A stretch of 64,000 nt of DNA, from positions 2,746,627-2,810,626 of the forward strand of contig NZ_LT707409.1 in assembly GCF_900156875.1 (NCBI RefSeq), in the 5' to 3' direction. The position numbers and the translations under genes are program-made. The stretch's first letter is position 1. Each line of letters starts with the position of its first letter. The notes beneath the pieces are model-generated. The model searched no databases and was not told where the DNA came from. It saw only the letters and a list, made by a program, of their open reading frames with translations. The stretch comes from Robertmurraya dakarensis. Its GTDB lineage: Bacteria; Bacillota; Bacilli; Bacillales; Cytobacillaceae. Shown here one piece after another: positions 34,794 through 44,608 of the stretch.

Positions 34794-35180
34794 TTATCTC
34801 CTTTTAATAACCGCCATCGTACATCTCGAAACACAAACTAAGTTACCTTCTTCATCGGTAATTTTAATGTCCCAAACATGTGTCGTTCTCCCTTGATGAA
34901 GGAGGGTAGCAGTAGCGGTAACAATCCCCTCTGTCTTACCTTTAATATGATTCGCGTTAATCTCTAACCCTACCGCTGCTTCTGTCTCTTGATCAACCAA
35001 TTCAAAAGCACCCATTGAAGCAACCGTTTCAGCAAGAGCAACCGATGCCCCGCCATGCAGGAGGCCAAATGGCTGCCTTGTCCGTTCATCAACAGGCATG
35101 GTCGCAACCACTAACCCTTTTTCTAATTTAAGAATTTCAATCCCTAAATTGCTGATAAGTGTATTTTTATGACGTTCCAA
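34794..35180 (-). CDS. menI: Hotdog-fold thioesterase, YuxO/MenI type
   Basis: 128 aa. The hotdog motif QPFGLLHGGASVALAET (about 36-52) contains the catalytic Glu region of PaaI/4HBT thioesterases. YuxO beside mrp in B. subtilis is DHNA-CoA hydrolase of menaquinone synthesis, and place and length fit. It lies 20 bp after dedA on the same strand. Confidence 0.82.
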   Translation of the reverse strand: MERHKNTLISNLGIEILKLEKGLVVATMPVDERTRQPFGLLHGGASVALAETVASMGAFELVDQETEAAVGLEINANHIKGKTEGIVTATATLLHQGRTTHVWDIKITDEEGNLVCVSRCTMAVIKRR

Positions 35181-35200
35181 CCTCTTCCACCCCTCAAATT

Positions 35201-35806
35201 TTACTGTGTTGATTTTAATTTCTGTCTTCTTTTTCTTCTCATTAATTTAAATAATACAACAACAAGTAAGGAAATTCCTGCCACTACAAATAATTCGGTT
35301 TCATATTTGACAATCGTATCGCGATGATCGCCGAACCAAAAGCCTAAACTAAACATAATTGTCAGCCAAATAAATGCCCCAGAATATGCAAATAGGGCAA
35401 ATGTTTTAAAAGGCAGCTTGCTTACCCCATACAAAAAAGGAACAAAGTTTCTTAAACCAGGGAAGAAATAACTGATCATCAGAGAATGAGCGTGGTATTT
35501 GTTCATGAACTTAATCGATTTATCGATCGTCCTAGAGAGCCTTTTCCTTTTTTGAAAAAAAGGAAGAAGAGGCCCCCCTATATATTTCCCAATCAAAAAA
35601 CAGGTTGTTAATGCCGCCATCATTCCAAAAAAGGTAACAAAATATGTAATAACGGGATTAAGAACTTCTTCAGAGGCAGCAAGTCCCACAGTCATAATAA
35701 TGACTTCATTTGGGATCGGCGCACCAAATACACCTAGCCAAAGCCAAAGAAAAAGTCCTAAATATCCGCTTTTTTCGATAAGATCTAATATGAATTCTAA
35801 CTCCAT
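35201..35806 (-). CDS. DedA-family membrane protein
   Basis: 201 aa with about five membrane segments and the DedA/SNARE-associated signature (FFPGLRNFVPFLYGVSKLPF, about 115-134) containing the conserved Arg and Pro. Family members are thought to move phospholipid carriers across the membrane. AGGGGAG lies before the ATG. First of a pair with menI. Confidence 0.88.
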   Translation of the reverse strand: MELEFILDLIEKSGYLGLFLWLWLGVFGAPIPNEVIIMTVGLAASEEVLNPVITYFVTFFGMMAALTTCFLIGKYIGGPLLPFFQKRKRLSRTIDKSIKFMNKYHAHSLMISYFFPGLRNFVPFLYGVSKLPFKTFALFAYSGAFIWLTIMFSLGFWFGDHRDTIVKYETELFVVAGISLLVVVLFKLMRRKRRQKLKSTQ

Positions 35807-36028
35807 TGAGGCAATCTCCCCTTAACTTCGTACATTCTTGTGGATTCTAAAGTAATCCACACGAGGGATCTGTTTATTTAAATATGATACTACTTAAGTA
35901 TATCAGATTTTCCCCAAAACCCATGTGTTCTGCTTGCTTCGCAAATGGGAAAAACATCAGATAAGCTGCCAATGCATATATATGAAAAGGATGTAATTAC
36001 CATATTTACACCGAAAGGAGATGAGTTC

Positions 36029-36430
36029 ATGCATAGCTATTATCCATACTATATAAATCCTCAATACTACTCTAGACCATACGCTTATGTCCCGTATTAT
36101 CCCTATCCAACAACTTATTACCCTTACCCCCGCCAACTGCCGGATGTAAACCCATCCATCTTTATGGAATCCGCACACCATATGCAAAATATTATGAAAT
36201 CTGCCAGCGATTTATTAGAAAAAATGGCAAGTTCAAAGAAATTCTCACTAGATTTAATGGATGCGGCTCAAAAGTCAGATAAACAGAAAGTAAATGCATT
36301 AATAAAAGAAACGGGCATTCCTATCATTCCGAATGCTACCTACACACCAGATGGGCTAAAGCTCCAATTTCAAGCACCTTCAGAAACTGCTGATTGCTGC
36401 AGCTTGACCCTTGCATTAAGGTGGATGTAA
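36029..36430 (+). CDS. yuzC: YuzC-like spore-associated protein
   Basis: 133 aa from ATG 36029, with AAAGGAG 9 nt upstream; the upstream extension lacks a site. The N-terminus is Tyr/Pro-rich (HSYYPYYINPQYYSRP), as in many coat proteins. A helical middle (about 45-100) and a C-terminal beta segment ending in ALRWM follow. It resembles B. subtilis YuzC, an inner-spore or coat-associated protein of unknown role. Confidence 0.7.
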   Translation: MHSYYPYYINPQYYSRPYAYVPYYPYPTTYYPYPRQLPDVNPSIFMESAHHMQNIMKSASDLLEKMASSKKFSLDLMDAAQKSDKQKVNALIKETGIPIIPNATYTPDGLKLQFQAPSETADCCSLTLALRWM

Positions 36431-36437
36431 CCGAAGA

Positions 36438-36468
36438 ACGGTCTCGATTTGGAACCGAGACCGTTTTA
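36438..36468. terminator. Terminator between yuzC and the Gly/Tyr-rich gene
   Basis: ACGGTCTCG/CGAGACCGT stem followed by TTTTAAT. Confidence 0.8.
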
Positions 36469-36494
36469 ATATGCTATTAGAATTTCTTTTTTGC

Positions 36495-36716
36495 CTAATA
36501 ATAGAATGGACCGCCATAACCCCCATATCCATACGGACCATAATAGGGCGGATATGGTGCATAAAACGGGTATGGTCTAGGACGCGGATAAAATGCAGTG
36601 CCTAATAGTCCCCCAGCTAGGCCCCCTAAGAAGCCTCCAACTAGTGGACCCCCAAAGAAGAAGAACCTGTCATTACGCATTGGCATTGGTGCCGGCGGCC
36701 TCCTATAATATTGCAT
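36495..36716 (-). CDS. Gly/Pro/Tyr-rich small protein
   Basis: 73 aa. An N-terminal basic region (RRPPAPMPMRNDR), a Gly-rich hydrophobic stretch (GGPLVGGFLGGLAGGLLGTAF, by limits about 22-42) and a Tyr/Pro/Gly tail like spore-coat proteins. AGGAGG precedes the ATG. Function and family not known. Confidence 0.7.
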   Translation of the reverse strand: MQYYRRPPAPMPMRNDRFFFFGGPLVGGFLGGLAGGLLGTAFYPRPRPYPFYAPYPPYYGPYGYGGYGGPFYY

Positions 36717-36926
36717 ATGCTTACCTCCTTCAACTATCTAAAAGTAATTCTCTATAGTACTGCATATGCAACGAATACCTAGTTGGCGTGGGCTAACTCT
36801 TAATGTTTCCGTTTTTGGTTTTTTCAAAGTGTGATTTATTCCTAAACAGATTTTCAATTGAATTTTTAAAACACCTGGAGTTTACTTTTACGAAAATGTT
36901 TGGACATAACTGTGGGGGAGTTGTGC

Positions 36927-37466
36927 TTACTGATCAACGATTTTTTTACTGTAGCCTAACTCAGCGTCAATCCACTGATCTAAACGGGAGATACTCTGTC
37001 TTGCCCGGTCCTCATCTATTTTGCGATAGTGATGTAAACCGCCTTTTTCTTCATCCTTCTCATCAGCCCATTTTACGACTTGCTGCAGTGCTGTGCGTTC
37101 AATATCGTTCGTGGGTAAGAATGAATCTGTGTGAAAAAGAATAGCTAAAGCAATTTCTTTTGCTCTTACAGGATTCTCACCAAGGCGAATGAGTAATTTA
37201 TGGGCTCTTTCCGCACCTTTAATCGCATGTATATCATTTTTCTTGTATAAATCATAATCCCACTTTCCATTTTTATACCATGTAAAGTGGCCAATATCAT
37301 GAAGGAGCCCGGCCTTGGCTGCAATATCTACATCTACTTTATGTTTTTTTGCAAGATGATAAGCATGGTATGCAACTGCAATCGCATGAGCTAATCCAGA
37401 TCGATTTAAATATTTTTGTGCAATATGGTGTTCAAAAATTGCTAAAAGTGTCACATCTCGCATCAT
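36927..37466 (-). CDS. yueE: HD-domain phosphohydrolase, YueE-like
   Basis: 179 aa from ATG 37466, with AAGGAG upstream. It has HD superfamily metal ligands: H27 (AHAIAVAYHAY) and H-D in LLHDIGHF (about 54-61), with a later Asp (FHTDS, about 112). Likely a cytoplasmic phosphohydrolase; substrate unknown. It follows a spo0E-like gene on the same strand only at a distance. Confidence 0.8.
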   Translation of the reverse strand: MMRDVTLLAIFEHHIAQKYLNRSGLAHAIAVAYHAYHLAKKHKVDVDIAAKAGLLHDIGHFTWYKNGKWDYDLYKKNDIHAIKGAERAHKLLIRLGENPVRAKEIALAILFHTDSFLPTNDIERTALQQVVKWADEKDEEKGGLHHYRKIDEDRARQSISRLDQWIDAELGYSKKIVDQ

Positions 37467-37633
37467 CAACACTCCTTCCATTTTGAAAAAAAGACTCCTT
37501 TAGAGGAGCCCTTACTTTCTAAAAATTTTTATTATTTCGCATTATAACATAAGCGGCTAAAATTTAATACTCTTCTGCATATTATAGTGTATTCAAATAC
37601 CACCAAATTAATTAAAGCAAAACCCCAAATTCT

Positions 37634-37813
37634 TCAGCACAAGTCCGAACCTTTTTTAATTTTAAAATAAGAATTGATTAAGATATCAAGCTCTTGACTG
37701 CATTCAACCGTTTCTTTATTCGTAAGTCCTTTCAAATTGGCCACTTCAATTAATGCCCTTCTCTTAATTGAAATTTTTGTAAGAATATCATTGCTTTCTA
37801 AAATGCTTGTCAT
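37634..37813 (-). CDS. Spo0E-family aspartyl-phosphate phosphatase
   Basis: 59 aa, shorter than usual ORF cut-offs. ATG 37813 has AGGAGG 8 nt upstream. The Spo0E signature is plain: GLTNKETVECSQELDILINSY (given by limits, about 29-49), with the SQELD core that acts on phosphorylated Spo0A. Such proteins delay sporulation. It has no obvious partner gene nearby. Confidence 0.85.
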   Translation of the reverse strand: MTSILESNDILTKISIKRRALIEVANLKGLTNKETVECSQELDILINSYFKIKKGSDLC

Positions 37814-37996
37814 AAACCCGACCTCCTAATAATTCCTATTTCAATAGATAATTATATTTTCCAATAAAAAGTGAATTTGAGGTATCACCATCGAGTCCCA
37901 TTTTAGTTGATATCCAAGATTAGGAATCCATTCCTATTCTGAAGCATGTTCCATATACACAAAAACAGCTCCCCATGAAGAGAAGCTGTTTCCTTT

Positions 37997-39307
37997 TTAT
38001 AAAATCATTGCCGCAATCCAGCCGAAAATGATTAATGGAATATTGTAGTGGATAAATGTCGGAACACATGTATCCCATATATGATTATGCTGTTCATCTG
38101 CGTTAAGTCCTGCGGTAGGTCCAAGCGTGCTGTCTGAAGCAGGAGAACCCGCGTCTCCTAATGCTGCAGCTGTACCTACTAAAGCAATCGTCGCCATTGG
38201 GCTAAATCCTAATTCTAATGCCAGCGGAACAAAGATAGTGGCGATAATTGGAATCGTTGAAAAAGAAGAACCAATTCCCATCGTAACAAGCAAACCGACA
38301 ACAAGCATAAGAATAGCCGCTAACGCTTGATTTCCACCTATGAATGCAGCCGATTGAGAAACTAACGATTCAACATGACCCGTTTCTTTTAGCACATCTG
38401 CAAATCCAAATGCAGCCAGCATAACGAAACCGATAAATGCCATCATCTTCATGCCTTCAGTCAAAAGATGATCTGCTTCCTTCCATTTAATTGCACCACT
38501 GATGTAAACAATAATGATACCGGCTAATGCACCAAAAATCATTGAATCTAGCAAAATTTGGACAGTAAGAGCCGCAATAATTGCAATCAATGAAAAGAGA
38601 ATTCCTATTTTAGAGTATTCTCCCTTTTCCACTTCAACAAGCTCAAATGACTTATAATCACGAGGCTTACGGTATACAAACATCGCGATCAATAACCCTA
38701 TAACCATCCCGCCAATCGGGATTAATAATGCAACTGGAATGTCATTCATGTCGATAGCCAGACCGCTTTCAGCCATATTCGTTGCTAGAATATCGTGAAA
38801 TATTTTTCCGAACCCAACCGGGAGCAATATATACGGTGCGGTTAACCCGAAAGTAAGTACAGTCGCAATTAATCGACGATCAATTCTTAATTCATTCATT
38901 AACATTAATAACGGCGGAATTAAGATCGGGATAAAAGCAATGTGAATCGGAATTAAGTTTTGTGAGAAACAAGCTATTACTAGAATAGAAAAAATAATGA
39001 GTGCTTTTGAATATAGTTTCCCTTTGGAGTCGCCATTTTTTCTTACAACGCTTAATACCCCTTCAACCAATAAGTTTGGCAAACCTGTCTTTGAAATAGC
39101 AATCGCAAACCCGCCAAGCAATGCGTAGCTTAGCGCTACCTCCGCACTTCCGCCTAGACCGCCTGCAAAGATTTCAATCGTTTTATCTATTGATAAACCG
39201 CCTGTCAATCCACCAACAAGAGCCCCAATAATTAACGCAAGTACAACATTTACGCGTAAAAGGCTCAATATTAACATGACCACAACGGCAAGAACTACAG
39301 CGTTCAT
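37997..39307 (-). CDS. yuiF: NhaC-type Na+/H+ antiporter family protein YuiF
   Basis: 436 aa, about 11-12 membrane helices. It belongs to the YuiF group of the ion-transporter superfamily, with GDAGSPASDSTLGPTAGLN near the C-terminus (about 395-413). Substrate uncertain: annotated as Na+/H+ antiporter or amino-acid exchanger. Confidence 0.88.
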   Translation of the reverse strand: MNAVVLAVVVMLILSLLRVNVVLALIIGALVGGLTGGLSIDKTIEIFAGGLGGSAEVALSYALLGGFAIAISKTGLPNLLVEGVLSVVRKNGDSKGKLYSKALIIFSILVIACFSQNLIPIHIAFIPILIPPLLMLMNELRIDRRLIATVLTFGLTAPYILLPVGFGKIFHDILATNMAESGLAIDMNDIPVALLIPIGGMVIGLLIAMFVYRKPRDYKSFELVEVEKGEYSKIGILFSLIAIIAALTVQILLDSMIFGALAGIIIVYISGAIKWKEADHLLTEGMKMMAFIGFVMLAAFGFADVLKETGHVESLVSQSAAFIGGNQALAAILMLVVGLLVTMGIGSSFSTIPIIATIFVPLALELGFSPMATIALVGTAAALGDAGSPASDSTLGPTAGLNADEQHNHIWDTCVPTFIHYNIPLIIFGWIAAMIL

Positions 39308-39437
39308 GTTCGTTCCCCTCTCGATGCTTTAGTTTGGTAAACTAGTAGAGAATTAAAATCTAGTTACTAAAATAGCATACTAGCTTATTGACTGTCAATC
39401 ACTTTTAAGAACAGCATCTCAAAGAACGTTTCACCTT

Positions 39438-39884
39438 TCATTTACGATAAAATAGATAAATGGCAGCAAAAAATAAAAGCATGGCTGAAGCTCTCTTCAT
39501 GTCAAACGGGATTTGTTTTCCTCCTAACAATCCGAAATGATCAATGACTGCCCCCATTAACAGTTGACCAACGATAACAGCCATAATCGTTGAGGCTACT
39601 CCAAGTTTCGGTACAACCAAGACAGTAACAAATACATAAATAGCCCCCAGCAGTCCTCCCGTTAATTGCCATTTTGGTGCAGTTCCAATTGCGAGAATGT
39701 TACCTTTCCCCAGGAAAATCACCATAAATAACAGAGCCAATGTCCCAATTGCAAAAGAAACAAAGGATGTCTCAATCGTGCCAATTCTTTTTCCTAATCC
39801 ACCATTGATCGAGGCTTGCAAACTAATGGCCAGCCCGCCGATTATCGCAAAGATGGTAAACAAAAGCTTGATCACCTTCACCAC
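39438..39884 (-). CDS. DMT-superfamily (DUF606/YdcZ-like) membrane protein
   Basis: 148 aa, five predicted membrane helices, with the N-terminal LQASINGGLGKRIGT motif (about 22-36) of DUF606. A half-size DMT transporter probably acting as a dimer. Substrate unknown. Confidence 0.8.
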   Translation of the reverse strand: MVKVIKLLFTIFAIIGGLAISLQASINGGLGKRIGTIETSFVSFAIGTLALLFMVIFLGKGNILAIGTAPKWQLTGGLLGAIYVFVTVLVVPKLGVASTIMAVIVGQLLMGAVIDHFGLLGGKQIPFDMKRASAMLLFFAAIYLFYRK

Positions 39885-39902
39885 TCCCTTCCTCTTAAAA
39901 AA

Positions 39903-39928
39903 AGCTCTAGGTCGCAGCGCCTAGAGCT
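39903..39928 (-). terminator. Terminator of pepA
   Basis: AGCTCTAGG/CCTAGAGCT stem with TTTTTTT on the minus strand; overlaps the upstream side of the DMT gene. Confidence 0.8.
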
Positions 39929-39939
39929 CTATATTGTCT

Positions 39940-41439
39940 TTAAGCCTCAAACCGCTCAACCAGCAGCGCAAGAGTACGAACCATCACCCCTGTTGCTCCA
40001 GATGGACCAAGATCTGTGTCCTTGCTAGTCGTCGCTGTCCCGGCAATATCTAAATGCACCCATGGGGTATCCTCTGCAAACTCTCCAATGAAAGCACCGC
40101 CCATGATCGCATGTCCTTCTCTTCCGGGTGAATTGTTCAAATCGGCGATTTTGCTCTTACGGACTCTTTCTTTGTCTTTTTCAATTAATGGCAAGAGCCA
40201 AACGGGTTCTCCTGCTTCATAGGAAGCTTCTAACACTTGTTCATACCATGTCTCATTATTCGTAAGCGCCCCCGTAATTTCTGTTCCCAGCGCCGTAATA
40301 ACACCGCCAGTTAATGTAGCTACATCCACTAAGTAGTTTGCTCCATGGTGTTTTGCATACGTAACAGCATCCGCCAACACAAGCCGCCCTTCCGCATCCG
40401 TGTTTAACACTTCAATTGTTTTGCCGCTCATCGACGTAATCACATCGTCAGGTTTAAAGGCGCTTCCGCTAATCATATTATCTGTTGAAGGAATGACAGC
40501 AACCACGTTTTGCTCCGGTCGTAATTCTCCGATCACTTCCATTGCACCGAGTACCGACGCAGCACCACCCATATCAGTTTTCATTCCAACGATGCCATCT
40601 TTCGTTTTAATGGAATATCCGCCCGTATCAAAGGTAATCCCTTTTCCTACTAATCCGATGACATCCTTCCATTCCTCTCTGCCTTGATATTTCAAGACAA
40701 TCATTTTCGGCGGTTGTGCGGACCCTTGGTTAACCGCTAACAAGGCTCCCATGCCAAGCTTCAGCATATCTTCCTTTTCTAGAATTTCTAATTCAAAATC
40801 GTATTTTTCAGCAAGGCTCTTTGCATACTCAGCCATATCAGTAGAGGTCAGCATATTACCAGGCAAATTCACCAGTGTGCGGGCTGAATTTGTGCCCGTT
40901 CCATAGACAAAACCAACGGTTAATGCCGATTTGATATCCTCTTCATCACCTGGTTCACTTAAAACAGTCACTTCTTCTATTCTTTTTTCTGGTTCGTTTG
41001 ATTTTTGTTTATATCCCTTAAACTCATATGTAGAGAGCGCCAGCGCTTCACTTAGTGCATGAGCAGCATCAAGTGCATCAATTTCCTCCCCAGTAAAAGA
41101 ATCCAAATAGACAGCAGTTTGCGTCCATTTCATTTTATGTATTTCTTTAAAAGCCTTTCCAAAAGCTTCCCGAACACCATTAAATGTAGCGGCCGTCTCT
41201 TTGCCAAGTCCGACAAATATCAGCCTTTTCGCTCCAATTAATCCAAATGTATGTACCTTTGAAATTCCTTGGTTCTTTGCGGAAATATCACCACTCTTTA
41301 CTAACTCTGTTAAATGTCCGTTAAAATATCCGTCTAATTGAGCAAGTGCCCCTTCAAACTTGACAGGCTTGTCATACAGACCAACAACTAAACATTCCTG
41401 TTCTGATAAAAAATTCATTTCTTTACTTACCGTAAACAT
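39940..41439 (-). CDS. pepA: Leucyl aminopeptidase (M17), YuiE/PepA
   Basis: 499 aa. An N-terminal macro-like domain (about 1-170) and a C-terminal M17 catalytic domain with [15 protein letters not shown] (Zn/Lys site, about 262-276), MKTDMGGA (about 285) and the M17 signature [14 protein letters not shown] (about 345-358). It releases N-terminal residues from peptides in the cytoplasm. Confidence 0.95.
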   Translation of the reverse strand: MFTVSKEMNFLSEQECLVVGLYDKPVKFEGALAQLDGYFNGHLTELVKSGDISAKNQGISKVHTFGLIGAKRLIFVGLGKETAATFNGVREAFGKAFKEIHKMKWTQTAVYLDSFTGEEIDALDAAHALSEALALSTYEFKGYKQKSNEPEKRIEEVTVLSEPGDEEDIKSALTVGFVYGTGTNSARTLVNLPGNMLTSTDMAEYAKSLAEKYDFELEILEKEDMLKLGMGALLAVNQGSAQPPKMIVLKYQGREEWKDVIGLVGKGITFDTGGYSIKTKDGIVGMKTDMGGAASVLGAMEVIGELRPEQNVVAVIPSTDNMISGSAFKPDDVITSMSGKTIEVLNTDAEGRLVLADAVTYAKHHGANYLVDVATLTGGVITALGTEITGALTNNETWYEQVLEASYEAGEPVWLLPLIEKDKERVRKSKIADLNNSPGREGHAIMGGAFIGEFAEDTPWVHLDIAGTATTSKDTDLGPSGATGVMVRTLALLVERFEA

Positions 41440-41461
41440 CTCTTCACCTCTACGAGAAATA

Positions 41462-41842
41462 TTAATCCTCTTCTAAATACAAAAGCAGCTGTGGTAAAAC
41501 AGGCAGTTCGTGTACTTTCTCATACTCAACTCGATCTATATGTTGTGGTATAATAGAAAGGCATTCTTCAATGAAAATATAGACTTTTTCTAAATCTAAT
41601 CCCCAATATTTTGGGCGATAATCCTGCAAATATTCGTGTGCAGCCTTCATCATCAGCCGGGCTCCTTTGACATTGCCGTACTCATAATGATAAATGGCAA
41701 CACTCATTTGCAGCAATCCTTTAAAAAAGTAATTGCGCTTGTTAGTCATCCACATTTCTTCAAGCAGATCATGACAAGTGTAATAATCACCCTCGTTAAA
41801 GTGGATGAAAAAATGGTAATATTCGATTGGATAATCTTCCAT
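41462..41842 (-). CDS. DUF309 family protein
   Basis: 126 aa. The N-terminal [19 protein letters not shown] (about 13-31) is the DUF309 signature. Helical cytoplasmic protein of unknown function, just upstream of pepA on the same strand. Confidence 0.85.
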   Translation of the reverse strand: MEDYPIEYYHFFIHFNEGDYYTCHDLLEEMWMTNKRNYFFKGLLQMSVAIYHYEYGNVKGARLMMKAAHEYLQDYRPKYWGLDLEKVYIFIEECLSIIPQHIDRVEYEKVHELPVLPQLLLYLEED

Positions 41843-42015
41843 CGAGCCTCACCTTTTTCTAAAAAGTGTATAAGCGGAATGAACCATTGGAACTTCCTTA
41901 TATTTCTAATAATATCTTAACAAAAATATCAGAGTTTCTGCATTTAATCTGTTTTAATAAGTGATATAGTATTAAGCAACAATAAATCATTGTTATCAAC
42001 AAAGGTGGTTTCAAA

Positions 42016-42492
42016 ATGGACTTATTTATGAATTTCCCCTTATGGGCCTCATTTTCAGCGATCTTCTTTGCACAATTCGTGAAGGTTCCCATTCAATTTA
42101 TTGCAACAAGACAGCTGGACTGGTCCCTTTTAACCAGTAATGGCGGAATGCCTAGTTCCCACTCTGCAGCCGTTACTGCTTTATCTACTGGCGTGGCATT
42201 AGAATCCGGGTTAGATTCACCGCTGTTCGCCGTCTCAGCCATTTTTGCTGTTATTACGATGTTTGATGCAGCTGGCGTGCGCCGCCAAGCAGGTGAACAG
42301 GCAATCGTCTTGAACCAGCTTCGAACTGATCTCAATCGTATTTTTAAAGATGCAAAAGATTGGAATGAAAAACCCGAGCAAGAGAAGCGAAAAGAGCTGA
42401 AAGAATTATTAGGACATAAACCAATTGAAGTTTTCTTTGGAGGATTAACAGGGATATTTCTGACCCTGCTGCTTCATTATCTCGTACGTTAG
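42016..42492 (+). CDS. yuiD: Divergent PAP2 family membrane protein YuiD
   Basis: 158 aa. PAP2-like motifs: FVKVPIQF, NGGMPSSHSAAVTAL (about 42-56) and a later DAAGVRRQAGEQA (about 87-99). It has about four membrane segments. Possibly a lipid phosphatase. CAAAGGTGG precedes the ATG. It may be co-transcribed with the binding-protein gene 11 bp downstream. Confidence 0.9.
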   Translation: MDLFMNFPLWASFSAIFFAQFVKVPIQFIATRQLDWSLLTSNGGMPSSHSAAVTALSTGVALESGLDSPLFAVSAIFAVITMFDAAGVRRQAGEQAIVLNQLRTDLNRIFKDAKDWNEKPEQEKRKELKELLGHKPIEVFFGGLTGIFLTLLLHYLVR

Positions 42493-42503
42493 GAGTTGAG
42501 TAA

Positions 42504-43277
42504 ATGAGAGTCATTTCTATTTGCCCCAGCAATACCGAAATAATTGAATATTTAGGGTTAAGTGATTTATTAGTCGGAGTTGATGACTATTCAGACTGGC
42601 CTCCAGCCATAGACAAGCTGCCAAGACTCGGTCCCGATTTATCCATTAATATGGATGCTGTCCAAGAACTGCAGCCTGACCTTGTGATCGCATCACTAAG
42701 TGTTCCTGGGATGGAAAAAAATATTGAAAATCTTAAAAAGAGAAATATTCCCCATATTGTCTTGAATCCTCAAAGCTTGTCAGACATTGAAGAAGATTTA
42801 CGGAGAACAGCCATTGCTCTCGGAGAACAAGAAATTGGAGAAAAAGCAGCGAGTAAATTTCACAATGAAGTCGAAGCATTAAAAGAATTAGGCAAAAAAC
42901 ACTCAAAAAGACCTTCCCTTTACTGGGAGTGGTGGCCAAAGCCGGTGTTTACACCAGGACGGGTCAATTGGCTGACAGAAATCAGCGAATTAGCAGGTGC
43001 CAATAATCTTTATGAAGATGTAGAACTAGCGAGCGTCCAGACGGACTGGGATGATGTATACAAACGCAATCCCGATTATATTTGCCTATCATGGGTAGGA
43101 GTTCGAACAGAAAAGATAAAACCAGAAACCTTGCTAAAAAGGCCAAATTGGTCGAATCTTGATGCAATAAAAAATAACAGAGTCCTTGTTCTAGAAGAAG
43201 AATTATACTGCAGGCCATCTCCCCGCCTTTTAGAAGGCGCTAGGAAGCTCATAGGGCTATTGCACCCGGAAGATTAG
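42504..43277 (+). CDS. BtuF/TroA-like substrate-binding protein without signal peptide
   Basis: 257 aa. It has the class III periplasmic-binding fold: RVISICPSNTEIIEYLGLSDLLVGVDDYSDWP (about 2-34, by limits) then ELQPDLVIA (about 55-63). Homologues bind cobalamin or iron-siderophore. It starts directly with the fold, MRVISICPS, with no signal sequence or lipobox. No ABC permease or ATPase lies beside it. It may act in the cytoplasm as a cobalamin-binding protein. Confidence 0.82.
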   Translation: MRVISICPSNTEIIEYLGLSDLLVGVDDYSDWPPAIDKLPRLGPDLSINMDAVQELQPDLVIASLSVPGMEKNIENLKKRNIPHIVLNPQSLSDIEEDLRRTAIALGEQEIGEKAASKFHNEVEALKELGKKHSKRPSLYWEWWPKPVFTPGRVNWLTEISELAGANNLYEDVELASVQTDWDDVYKRNPDYICLSWVGVRTEKIKPETLLKRPNWSNLDAIKNNRVLVLEEELYCRPSPRLLEGARKLIGLLHPED

Positions 43278-43288
43278 ATACTGCAGCG

Positions 43289-43320
43289 AAAAGGGCGGGA
43301 AACTCATTTCCCGCCCTTTT
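43289..43320. terminator. Bidirectional terminator
   Basis: AAAGGGCGGGAAA/TTTCCCGCCCTTT, a 13-bp stem between convergent genes. Confidence 0.88.
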
Positions 43321-43321
43321 G

Positions 43322-44038
43322 TTACTCTCTTTCAGATTTTATATACTGCTGCCTGAATACCTGTAATGATTCATCCTCATTTAGGGCTCGCAGTTCTTCT
43401 TCCGTTAACGTACCATTTCCATGTTCTACGACGAATACTTCTAGTTCCTTCTTGCCCCACTTTGAATAGACATCTTCAACTGTTTCAAAGTATAAATCAA
43501 CCTTATTCCCTTTAATCGCTCCCCCTTTATCGGCGACGACGCCATATCCATAACCTGGGATAAACAGAATCGTCCCGATCGGAAAAACGTCCAGGTCAGC
43601 TGCGACAGTAGAAAATAGATCTCGTGTTACTTTAACGCCAGAATAGGTGATCCCAAATTCGGGATGGCCCGGGTTTTTGCCAGTCGATTCGTATCCGGCA
43701 GTATACCCAGTCGCAATGACCTTTTTCTTTTGGTATTTTGACCAATCAATTGCTTCTTCTAATGTTTTCACAGTTCCTGCTACTTTTTCTGTTGATGCAA
43801 TTTTTATATCAAAGTTTGCCACGCTTGATATGAACTTAAACGCCACTTCTACAGGTTTAAATTTATGATCAGAATAAGAGCCTTCAATATCTTCTCCTGT
43901 TATAGAATGGCCTTGCAGATAATTTGTGAGGAACCTTGCCTCAACACCAGATATTCCCTGAAAGGTCGTTAAAACTGCTGCGCAAAATAAGATTGTCATA
44001 AGTAGACGCCTAGTCCATGTTGTAATATGACTCATCAT
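43322..44038 (-). CDS. yuiC: 3D-domain muralytic protein YuiC
   Basis: 238 aa. An N-terminal signal/anchor (about 10-30) and a C-terminal 3D domain: [28 protein letters not shown] (about 110-137, by limits), [13 protein letters not shown] and [17 protein letters not shown] with the three catalytic Asp. It belongs to the Sps class of lytic transglycosylases acting on peptidoglycan. Confidence 0.9.
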   Translation of the reverse strand: MMSHITTWTRRLLMTILFCAAVLTTFQGISGVEARFLTNYLQGHSITGEDIEGSYSDHKFKPVEVAFKFISSVANFDIKIASTEKVAGTVKTLEEAIDWSKYQKKKVIATGYTAGYESTGKNPGHPEFGITYSGVKVTRDLFSTVAADLDVFPIGTILFIPGYGYGVVADKGGAIKGNKVDLYFETVEDVYSKWGKKELEVFVVEHGNGTLTEEELRALNEDESLQVFRQQYIKSERE

Positions 44039-44151
44039 TTAATCTTCCACTCCTCCCAGAACTAGTCATTTCCCATCTCGAAATGAAATATTCATAAGAG
44101 AGGAGCAGGAAAAAAGAGGTAAAATAAAAAACCCCCACAAAGTGAAGGTTT

Positions 44152-44475
44152 TTAGAACATTCTATATCCACGATTGCGGAGCATTTTAATCGTAATCCCA
44201 GCGACGATCGCACCCGCTAATCCGCTGCTTAAGATTAAGATATCCGCCATAGCTAAACTCGTAATTCTACTAGCTAAATTACTAAAAGAATTCATGCTAT
44301 CTGTAAAATACTCAATAAATCGAACCTGATCAATGATTAAAACAGCAATAATTGGATAAATAATAGCCATAATCCAAGACATACGTAATAACATATTTAA
44401 AATAAAACCAATTCCAAAAAACAACACAAAAAATAAGAGCATCGAAATCGGCAGCACAAAAATGGTCATCTGCAT
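44152..44475 (-). CDS. yuiB: YuiB-like membrane protein
   Basis: 107 aa, three hydrophobic segments. It lies between yuiC and yumB as in B. subtilis. Function unknown. GGGAGG lies upstream of the ATG; a hairpin with GGGGGTTTTTT follows the stop. Confidence 0.8.
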   Translation of the reverse strand: MQMTIFVLPISMLLFFVLFFGIGFILNMLLRMSWIMAIIYPIIAVLIIDQVRFIEYFTDSMNSFSNLASRITSLAMADILILSSGLAGAIVAGITIKMLRNRGYRMF

Positions 44476-44572
44476 TTAGCATGTACCTCCCTTACGTCAA
44501 CCTTAAGTGTACTTAATGTATTTTTTAGAGTCAATAAAAAAGATGGCCGAAGGATACCGTCAGCATTAAGAA

Positions 44573-44600
44573 AGAGCAGACCTAAAGGCCTGCTCTTTTA
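44573..44600. terminator. Terminator of yumB
   Basis: AGAGCAG/CTGCTCT stem with a T-run on the plus strand and poly-T on the minus-strand side weaker. Confidence 0.6.
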
Positions 44601-44608
44601 GTCGTCTC

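Noticed and set aside
36803..37144. 113-aa plus-strand frame
   Set aside because: It is antisense to the HD-domain gene for half its length, and its upstream half shows no coding signal.
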